Of a stretch of 64,000 nt of DNA, positions 58,328-64,000 are shown in pieces. The notes under the pieces were generated by a model. That model was not told where the DNA came from, made no database searches, and saw only the letters and a list, made by a program, of their open reading frames with translations. Numbering within the stretch: the first letter of the stretch is position 1; the number at the start of each line of letters is the position of its first letter. Position numbers and translations under genes: made by a program. This DNA is from Psychrobacter frigidicola. Its GTDB lineage: Bacteria > Pseudomonadota > Gammaproteobacteria > Pseudomonadales > Moraxellaceae. Location: positions 186,001-250,000 of the forward strand of contig NZ_VORZ01000002.1 of the NCBI RefSeq assembly GCF_007997305.1, given 5' to 3'.

Positions 58328-58840
58328 ATGATTGACTGGTCAGAACAAGACATGCGCGTCTCGCGCACTGAACTTAAAAAAGCCCATGAGCGCTTGCAAA
58401 CGTTGTCGATACCGCTTGCCAACTTATCTAAAAAGCAGCTAAAAAAACTGCCTGCTAGCGAGTATTTTATGGCAGAGTTGATGGCATTGGCTGAGATTAC
58501 CAGTGCCAATGCCCGCATTCGTCAAACCAAACGGGTCGGTAAACTAATCAGTGAAGAAAACCGTCACGAGCTAGTACAAGCCTTGTTTGAGGCGTACTTT
58601 CCCAATGAGCAAATCGCTAAAATTGAAAGCTGGGCTGGGCGTTTAAATATTAATGATGAAGGTACGCTAAAGCAGTTCGTTAAGCAGTACAAAGCATCGG
58701 AACGTAATAGCCTTTATCAGTTGTTGTTGTGGATTGAATACGCCAAGCACATGCAAGATGACGAGCTGATGGCAGAGTCTCAGCAAGATTTGGTCAGCTA
58801 TATTCGTGAAGTGACTATTCTGACTGAGTTAGAAAAATAG
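58328..58840 (+). CDS. darP: ribosome biogenesis factor YjgA / DarP
   Basis: This 170-residue helical protein matches the YjgA (DarP) family, a 50S assembly factor. The start WSEQDMRVSRTELKKAHERL and the centre LPASEYFMAELMALAEI with RQTKRVGKLI are recognisable, though the N-terminus is short compared with E. coli. It is highly charged and has no membrane segment. It ends before a bidirectional terminator shared with dsbA. Confidence 0.88.
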   Translation: MIDWSEQDMRVSRTELKKAHERLQTLSIPLANLSKKQLKKLPASEYFMAELMALAEITSANARIRQTKRVGKLISEENRHELVQALFEAYFPNEQIAKIESWAGRLNINDEGTLKQFVKQYKASERNSLYQLLLWIEYAKHMQDDELMAESQQDLVSYIREVTILTELEK

Positions 58841-58864
58841 GGATTAAATACGTCAAATAAATCC

Positions 58865-58897
58865 AAAAAAGCCAATCTTTTATAGATTGGCTTTTTT
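58865..58897. terminator. bidirectional terminator between darP and dsbA
   Basis: A perfect 13-bp stem (AAAAAAGCCAATC with its complement) and a 7-base loop separate the convergent genes; A- and T-runs fit both directions. Confidence 0.92.
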
Positions 58898-58931
58898 AAT
58901 GACTTTTTAACGCCTAGTTATTTATAGACGG

Positions 58932-59552
58932 TTACTTTTTCTCAGCACGGGCTTTATCGACTAAGTAATCAACAACTTTGGTCACTTGAGGCCCTTCGCC
59001 TGTCACTACATATTTACCTTGTACGACAACCGCGGGTACGCCTGAGAGCTGATAACGCTTAGCGCCAGCTTGCGAGCGTCCAACTTTAGTACCGACAGCA
59101 AAGGAGTTATAAAGACTGTTGAATTTCTTTTGGTCAACCCCTTTTGAGGCGTACCATTTGCTTAATGACGCTTGATCAAACAGTTGTTTGCCGTCTTTAT
59201 GTACCGCTTCAAATAACGCATCATGGGTTTTGTTTTCATAGCCTAAAAGCTGCGCGGCATAAAATCCGCGAGCACTGGCTTCCCAAACAGGGTTTAGCGC
59301 AGCTGGAGTCTTAAAAAAGGCGACGTCTTTCGCTTTGGTTTTTGCCCATTTTTCCATATGCGGATTGAGAGTGTAGCAATGCGGGCAACCATACCAGAAG
59401 AATTCGCGGACAATAACAGCGTTACCGCTGATAGTTTCTGGATTGTCGAGCACACGGTAGTCTTTTCCAGCGACATAATCGGCAGCTTGTGCGCCCATGT
59501 TGGCAAGTCCAATGGCGAATGCCAGACCCGTCAATGCGATAACACGTTTCAT
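58932..59552 (-). CDS. dsbA: thiol:disulfide interchange protein DsbA
   Basis: DsbA inserts disulfide bonds into periplasmic proteins. The 206-residue form from ATG 59552 has a signal peptide ending AQA before ADYV, and the thioredoxin-like active site C56-P-H-C59 in FFWYGCPHCY. The cis-proline loop is SGVPAVVVQGKYVV. AAGGA lies before this ATG. The frame is open upstream to about 59771, but that extension would bury the signal peptide, so I reject it. The divergent neighbour is ubiG. Confidence 0.95.
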   Translation of the reverse strand: MKRVIALTGLAFAIGLANMGAQAADYVAGKDYRVLDNPETISGNAVIVREFFWYGCPHCYTLNPHMEKWAKTKAKDVAFFKTPAALNPVWEASARGFYAAQLLGYENKTHDALFEAVHKDGKQLFDQASLSKWYASKGVDQKKFNSLYNSFAVGTKVGRSQAGAKRYQLSGVPAVVVQGKYVVTGEGPQVTKVVDYLVDKARAEKK

Positions 59553-59978
59553 AGTTTTTCCTTGAGGAGTGAATACTTGAGGTTTATATAGGTATTGTAG
59601 GTGTAAAGGTATGCACGATAATGACTGATCAAGCATTAAGCGCAGTTGATCTGCATTTTGTCTATAATAACGTAAAATGACGGCACTTGTGAACTGCATT
59701 CTTAACCAATGGTTGTAAAGCTGTGAGCTATTATTTAAAGGGCCTTGCTGGTCTTCGCTAATATCAAGCATTACTGCTAACGTAGCTTGTGGTTAATTGA
59801 TCGCTGTTATATGCATGTATAGGTTATTCAACCACCCAACAACATTATATATAATGCCTTATTATGATGAGTCACGATGTGCTCACGACAAAACAGCTGC
59901 TCCCATGCTAACATTAAGGTATGTGCGCGCCCACTCTATAATATAATGGCAATCATGATGCCAATAAAGGAAAACACT
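59553..59978. other. 426-bp divergent gap between dsbA and ubiG
   Basis: No gene is supported here. It should hold promoters for both directions. A 14-bp perfect AT palindrome CATTATATATAATG lies at 59843-59856 on the ubiG side. No operator is recognised. Confidence 0.4.
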
Positions 59979-60794
59979 ATGAGCTCAGCTATCCCTTCTT
60001 CTCATTGTACCGAAAATCTAGAAGATAGTAATAGACATACCGCTACCAACGTCGATCCAAGTGAGGTTGATAAATTCAATAAATTGGCACATGAATGGTG
60101 GGATAAGACCGGCGCGTTTGCAACTTTGCACCACATCAATCCATTGCGCCTTAACTGGATAGAGCAAAACGTCAAGCAAGGTTACGAAGGCGGAGATGCT
60201 GATAAAACAGCAGAGATGGGACTTACGGGTAAAAAAATCCTTGATGTCGGCTGCGGTGGCGGTATTTTATCTGAATCGATGGCTCGTCGCGGTGCAGATG
60301 TGACTGGCATTGACTTAGGTACTGAAAACCTAAAGGCGGCGACTGTTCATGCGGAACAAAGTGGCCTTACAAAAACTTTGCGCTATCAACATATTCCAGT
60401 CGAAACCTTAGCAAAAACTCATGCCGGACAGTTTGATGTGGTGACCTGTATGGAGATGCTGGAGCATGTACCGGATCCCAGTGCCATTGTAAACGCTTGT
60501 TTTGAGCTGCTCGCACCGGGCGGTGTTTGCGTACTATCCACCATTAACCGCAGTCCCAAATCGTATCTGTTTGCCATTATTGGTGCCGAATATGTACTAC
60601 GTTTGCTTGACCGCGGTACGCATGATTATGCAAAATTTATCACGCCCGCTGAGCTTGATAAAATGGCCATCAATGCAGGGTTTAGTCGCCAAGATATCAT
60701 TGGGCTCCATTACAATCCACTGACCAAACGCTACTGGCTGGCGCAAAATGTCGATGTCAACTATATGCTAGCCGTGCAAAAGCCTTTAGTATAA
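59979..60794 (+). CDS. ubiG: ubiquinone biosynthesis O-methyltransferase UbiG
   Basis: UbiG carries out both O-methylations in ubiquinone synthesis. The 271-residue product has the SAM-binding motif ILDVGCGGGILSESMARRGADVTGID, preceded by the family's FNKLAHEWWD segment, and the post-motifs DVVTCMEMLEHVPDP and HDYAKFITPAEL. ATG 59979 with AAGGA upstream is chosen over a longer frame from 59877. It begins the ubiG-gph-yciK group, an order also known from Pseudomonas and Acinetobacter. Confidence 0.95.
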   Translation: MSSAIPSSHCTENLEDSNRHTATNVDPSEVDKFNKLAHEWWDKTGAFATLHHINPLRLNWIEQNVKQGYEGGDADKTAEMGLTGKKILDVGCGGGILSESMARRGADVTGIDLGTENLKAATVHAEQSGLTKTLRYQHIPVETLAKTHAGQFDVVTCMEMLEHVPDPSAIVNACFELLAPGGVCVLSTINRSPKSYLFAIIGAEYVLRLLDRGTHDYAKFITPAELDKMAINAGFSRQDIIGLHYNPLTKRYWLAQNVDVNYMLAVQKPLV

Positions 60795-60857
60795 GTACCC
60801 ATTGTCAGTACCATTATATTTAATACTGTGTGATTTATTATTACCCGAGCATTTATC

Positions 60858-61568
60858 ATGACTAAATTTGTAAAAGCTGTGTTGTTTGACCTTGATGGCA
60901 CGTTAATCGATACCGCTGCTGATTTTGTACGGATTATCAGCAAAATGAGCAGTGAGAATAATTGGCAACCTCCTGCCGAGTCCGATATTCGTGAGCAAGT
61001 GTCTGCAGGTGCATCAGCGATGGTGCAACTGATGCTGCGTCACAATGGGCAAATGGACGTCAGTGAAGCGGAGTTGCTGACATTTCGCCAACAGTTTTTG
61101 GATGATTATGAGGCCGATATCTGTGTTGATAGCTGTGTGTTTCCTGAGCTTGAAGAAGTATTGACCACCCTTGAAGAAAAAGGGGTGTCTTGGGGTATTG
61201 TCACTAATAAGCCGCGCTATTTAGCCGAGCAACTGCTGAAGGTGATGAGCTTAGACGAGCGCTGTGCAGTGTTGGTCTGCCCTGAAGATGTGTCACGTAA
61301 GAAACCCGATCCTGAACCCATGTATTTTGCGTTAGAAAAATTGGGCATACCGAGCGGCGCAGCAGGCAGTGTGTTGTATGTGGGCGACCATGTGCGTGAT
61401 ATTGAGGCGGGTAATAGCGCAGGCATGCCCACTATTTTGGCCGCTTACGGTTACATTCCTCCTGAAGATCAAAAAAACCTTAAAAAATGGGGAGCAGATT
61501 ATATTATTGACACGCCAATGCAGTTAAATCAATTATTATTGTCGTCTGGTAAATTTGAATATTTATAA
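60858..61568 (+). CDS. HAD phosphatase, Gph/MupP-like
   Basis: This 236-residue HAD-family hydrolase has motif I VLFDLDGTLIDT (nucleophile and acid aspartates), motif II IVTNKP, and motifs III-IV with KKPDPEP and VGDHVRDIEAG. It fits phosphoglycolate phosphatase (Gph). In Pseudomonas the gene in the same place between ubiG and yciK is MupP, a MurNAc 6-phosphate phosphatase of the peptidoglycan recycling path; synteny favours that role here, but the sequence alone does not decide it. Confidence 0.85.
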   Translation: MTKFVKAVLFDLDGTLIDTAADFVRIISKMSSENNWQPPAESDIREQVSAGASAMVQLMLRHNGQMDVSEAELLTFRQQFLDDYEADICVDSCVFPELEEVLTTLEEKGVSWGIVTNKPRYLAEQLLKVMSLDERCAVLVCPEDVSRKKPDPEPMYFALEKLGIPSGAAGSVLYVGDHVRDIEAGNSAGMPTILAAYGYIPPEDQKNLKKWGADYIIDTPMQLNQLLLSSGKFEYL

Positions 61569-61698
61569 ACGAGCAATACCGCTAAGCAAACAAAGCTTAT
61601 GAGCCCCAAAAATTGATAAATAATATTGCCTGAAGTGGACTTTATTAAACGATAGGTCTTAAATGATCTTCTATTAAATGATAAGTAGTGAGTAATAC

Positions 61699-62511
61699 AT
61701 GAGTGACCACGCTAATAACAACATTAAGCCAGATAATAATCAATCGTTAACCCATAAAAATATACGTGACTTTATCGCAACAGAGAATTGCTTAGAGGGC
61801 AAGACTATCTTGGTGACGGGCGCAGGGAGTGGTATCGGCCGCGTTGCTGCCCTGACGTATGCTCGTTATGGGGCGACCGTATTGCTATTAGGTCGTACTA
61901 GCAGCAAGCTTGAGTCTGTCTATGATGAGATTGAGAGCGCTGGCGGCAAGCAGCCAGCCGTACTACCAATGGATCTTGAAAAAGCCACTTATGCTGAGAT
62001 GCAACAGCTAGAAGGCCTCATTAATAAAGAAGTCGGGCAATTAGATGGTATCTTGCACAATGCCAGCTTATTAGGTGAGCTCACGCCCCTTGAAATGTAC
62101 GATGTTGATATTTTTGCTAAAGTCATGCACGTCAACTGTAACGCTACTTTTATGCTAACCCAAGCGCTATTGCCGCTACTCAAAGATGCCGCGCACGGCT
62201 CTATTGTCTTTACTTCCAGCACAGTCGGCACCCATCCTCGCGCATTTTGGGGCGCTTATGCCATCTCCAAACAAGCCGTTGAAGGCATGAGTGACATCTT
62301 TACTCAAGAGACTCGTAATACGACTACGCTGCGTTTTAACTGTATCAATCCAGGTGGCACGCGTACCAATATGCGCGCCCATGCATTTCCAGGTGAGAAC
62401 CCAATGACCCTTAAAACGCCAGAGGATATTATGGCAGGCTATGTGTGCTTAATGAGTGATGCCAGCATTGATGTACGCGGGCAAGTGGTCGCGCTACAAC
62501 CCAAAGACTAG
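61699..62511 (+). CDS. yciK: SDR-family oxidoreductase, YciK-like
   Basis: This 270-residue classical short-chain dehydrogenase has the coenzyme motif VTGAGSGIGRVAAL (about residues 40-53), the NAS structural motif in HNASLLGELTPL, the catalytic serine in VFTSSTVG, and Y-x3-K in GAYAISKQAVEG. Position after the ubiG-gph pair and the sequence around IHNASLL support YciK. Its substrate is unknown. About 25 extra N-terminal residues precede the fold. Confidence 0.88.
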   Translation: MSDHANNNIKPDNNQSLTHKNIRDFIATENCLEGKTILVTGAGSGIGRVAALTYARYGATVLLLGRTSSKLESVYDEIESAGGKQPAVLPMDLEKATYAEMQQLEGLINKEVGQLDGILHNASLLGELTPLEMYDVDIFAKVMHVNCNATFMLTQALLPLLKDAAHGSIVFTSSTVGTHPRAFWGAYAISKQAVEGMSDIFTQETRNTTTLRFNCINPGGTRTNMRAHAFPGENPMTLKTPEDIMAGYVCLMSDASIDVRGQVVALQPKD

Positions 62512-62692
62512 GTAGAATGCTAATTTAGCTTGAAGAGTTTAATGTAAACAGTCTGTTTCTAGTGATTTTTATGCAGGCTTATATATTGAAATCGAACTTA
62601 TTTAACCCCATCTATCTGTTATTAAAGAAATTTATTTTACTAAAAAGTAATTATCAATAATAAGTAATTTGTAAATTACAAAGGATAAGGTT

Positions 62693-62959
62693 ATGGCAGG
62701 TGGATGGTCAAGAGATGGTGCTGAGCATGAGCAAATGGACGCAACGGTTAATGATGCGTTAGAGCGAGTACGCAGTTCACTACCAAAAGGTGACAGTGCT
62801 GAGTTTTGTGATGAATGCGGTGAGACAATACCGGAGGCGCGGCGGGTAGCTGTACCTGGCGTCCAGCATTGCATTCGTTGTCAGACTGAGCTTGAGCAAG
62901 AAACCAAAGCGGCAGAGTTGTTTAATCGGCGTGGTAGTAAAGACAGTCAATTGCGCTAG
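62693..62959 (+). CDS. small DksA/TraR-type zinc-finger protein (YbiI-like)
   Basis: This 88-residue protein has the C4 zinc finger of the DksA/TraR family: C39-x2-C42 (FCDECGETIPEARR) and C60-x2-C63 (HCIRCQTELE). The long coiled coil of full-length DksA is absent; only a short helix precedes the finger, as in YbiI and TraR. Such proteins may contact RNA polymerase through the secondary channel, but the acidic tip cannot be confirmed here. It is convergent with a COG0523 GTPase gene. AAGGAT lies upstream of the ATG. Confidence 0.87.
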   Translation: MAGGWSRDGAEHEQMDATVNDALERVRSSLPKGDSAEFCDECGETIPEARRVAVPGVQHCIRCQTELEQETKAAELFNRRGSKDSQLR

Positions 62960-62983
62960 TGAGTAAATGTAGAAAACAAATAT

Positions 62984-63018
62984 AAAAGCCAACGTTGTTA
63001 TTCAACGTTGGCTTTTTT
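62984..63018. terminator. bidirectional terminator between zinc-finger gene and COG0523 gene
   Basis: AAAAGCCAACGTTG (62984-62997) pairs perfectly with its complement (63003-63016) around a 5-base loop, with T-runs outward on each strand. Confidence 0.92.
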
Positions 63019-63056
63019 ATTTTGATGATTATATACGCTTTATTTTTTAGCCTGTT

Positions 63057-64000
63057 TTAAAGAATTAAAGCCATTAGCTCGCTATCCCATGTTGCCCAGT
63101 TTGCTCGCTGCTCGTCTTTATCCTTTGTCATTTTTTTAATATTGATATCTCTATTTTCTTTATCCAGTAAGATAATTTCTAAGCGGCTATCAAGTTGTGC
63201 GCTAGTGGCATTAATAGTTGGGCTATCAGGAGTAAAATTAATCTGTAGCCAACCATCCGTAGTATGCACGACCCCTTTTATGCGCTGCCAATGTGGTAAT
63301 TTTAGTAACCATTGCTGCAGACGTTTCGCGTCGAATATCCAATGTGCAGGTAGCCGCCAGCCGCCTAATAGCACTTCTTGCTGAAACATGCCTTGCTGCG
63401 TGTCATGATAGCGATAGGGCAGTTGGTCATTTATCATAACGTTGCTGCTTAATATCCTTATATTGCTAGATAATAATTGTTTTGGTGGCTGTAAGCGGAT
63501 ACGAGATTTATTGCTATTTTCTGCCCGCTGCTGATAAATAGTTTGACTAAGGTTATTAAGCTGTGCGGTTAGCTTATCTATTGATGGCGGTGTTGATTCA
63601 GTATTGGTGATTATTGGTGAGTCCACCCAAATAATCTTAGCTTGTGGATTGAGAGTAGCAACCCATTGTTGCAAATCTTGCTGACAGTTTTCACTGAATT
63701 GCTCGTAGCGATTAATGACCACCACATCAGCTGCACGAACATGGGCTTGAAAACCTTCATGAGTACGATATTTCTCGTTTTGCCATTGTACGCCGCTAAG
63801 GACGGTAATGACCGCTTGCATACTTAAAGCCGTTTGCCAATGCGGGGCGCTAAGTTGACGTATCAGCTCTCGCGGGTGGGCCAATCCTGTCGGCTCAATG
63901 ATGAGGCGCTCAGGACGATGATCAGCTAGTAAACGGGTGAGCGCAATTTGTAGAGGCAGTTGACTGGTACAACAAATACAGCCACCGCTGACTTCGCTAA
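63057..64000 (-). CDS. COG0523 (CobW/YjiA-type) GTPase, N-terminus outside the window
   Basis: The frame is open to the last base, so the gene's 5' part (with the P-loop) lies outside. Reading inward, the first visible residues include GGCICCTSQLP with the family's metal-binding CxCC (bases 63969-63980), then RLIIEPTGLAHPRELI matching the conserved E-x-TGLA-P motif. A guanine-specificity candidate is VVINRYEQF. The C-terminal CobW_C domain follows (VKGVVHTTDGWLQINF). COG0523 proteins are metal chaperones, often for zinc or cobalt; the partner metal here is unknown. The neighbouring C4 zinc-finger gene hints at metal homeostasis, which is inference. Confidence 0.88.
   Translation of the reverse strand, partial: SEVSGGCICCTSQLPLQIALTRLLADHRPERLIIEPTGLAHPRELIRQLSAPHWQTALSMQAVITVLSGVQWQNEKYRTHEGFQAHVRAADVVVINRYEQFSENCQQDLQQWVATLNPQAKIIWVDSPIITNTESTPPSIDKLTAQLNNLSQTIYQQRAENSNKSRIRLQPPKQLLSSNIRILSSNVMINDQLPYRYHDTQQGMFQQEVLLGGWRLPAHWIFDAKRLQQWLLKLPHWQRIKGVVHTTDGWLQINFTPDSPTINATSAQLDSRLEIILLDKENRDINIKKMTKDKDEQRANWATWDSELMALIL

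Noticed and set aside
59553..59771. N-terminal extension of dsbA
   Set aside because: It would place about 70 residues before a clear signal peptide, and the internal ATG at 59552 has a good ribosome-binding site.

Overview
The window looks like chromosomal DNA of a gammaproteobacterium of the Moraxellaceae, most likely Psychrobacter or a close relative. This is an inference from protein character, moderately AT-rich DNA and gene order: an argH / FimS-AlgR-type two-component pair / hemC-hemD-hemX block, a single gltA-sdhCDAB-sucAB-lpd-sucCD block for the TCA cycle, and a galE-galU-pgi-ugd-like-pgm block like the end of Acinetobacter capsule loci. No rRNA, tRNA, CRISPR array, insertion sequence, prophage or defence island was seen. 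Genes are intact except the two cut by the window edges.

Layout. 1-6.9 kb: end of an MDR-family oxidoreductase, a small membrane protein, an AlkB-type dioxygenase, an alpha/beta hydrolase, an ABC exporter, an EamA transporter and a class I fructose-bisphosphate aldolase. 7-9.5 kb: thiC on the minus strand behind a clear TPP riboswitch. 9.6-15 kb: the phosphate regulon pstSCAB-phoU with a strong Pho box before pstS. 15-23.3 kb: yggX, argH, a FimS/AlgZ-like sensor with a degenerate ATPase half, an AlgR-like regulator, hemC, hemD, a HemX-like protein and a thioesterase. 23.4-28.1 kb: ribBA (RibBX type), rarA, an HExxH protein and a lipoprotein.

28.2-43.8 kb: the TCA-cycle region. gltA is divergent from sdhCDAB, followed by sucA-sucB-lpd-sucC-sucD. 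Most gaps inside this block contain inverted repeats able to form RNA hairpins. 43.8-50.6 kb: nucleotide-sugar genes galE, galU, pgi, a UDP-glucose-dehydrogenase-like protein lacking its catalytic cysteine, and a phosphomannomutase/phosphoglucomutase. 50.8-58.9 kb: mazG, a ComEA-like helix-hairpin-helix protein, pcnB with a very long arginine-patch tail, folK, panB, panC, rapZ and yjgA/darP. 58.9-64 kb: dsbA, ubiG, a Gph/MupP-like phosphatase, a YciK-like SDR, a small DksA-type zinc-finger protein and the C-terminal part of a COG0523 (CobW) GTPase running off the window.

Most of the window is core metabolism and housekeeping; I did not find a complete unknown system. The observations most worth following are: a predicted promoter whose -10 box is exactly the loop of the sucD terminator, placed to drive galE; the conserved-looking but catalytically degenerate Ugd homologue; the repeated PIPxxRRRRQPS modules in the PcnB tail; a diverged in-frame copy of the first codons of gltA in its own leader; and 16-bp direct repeats before the HExxH gene.
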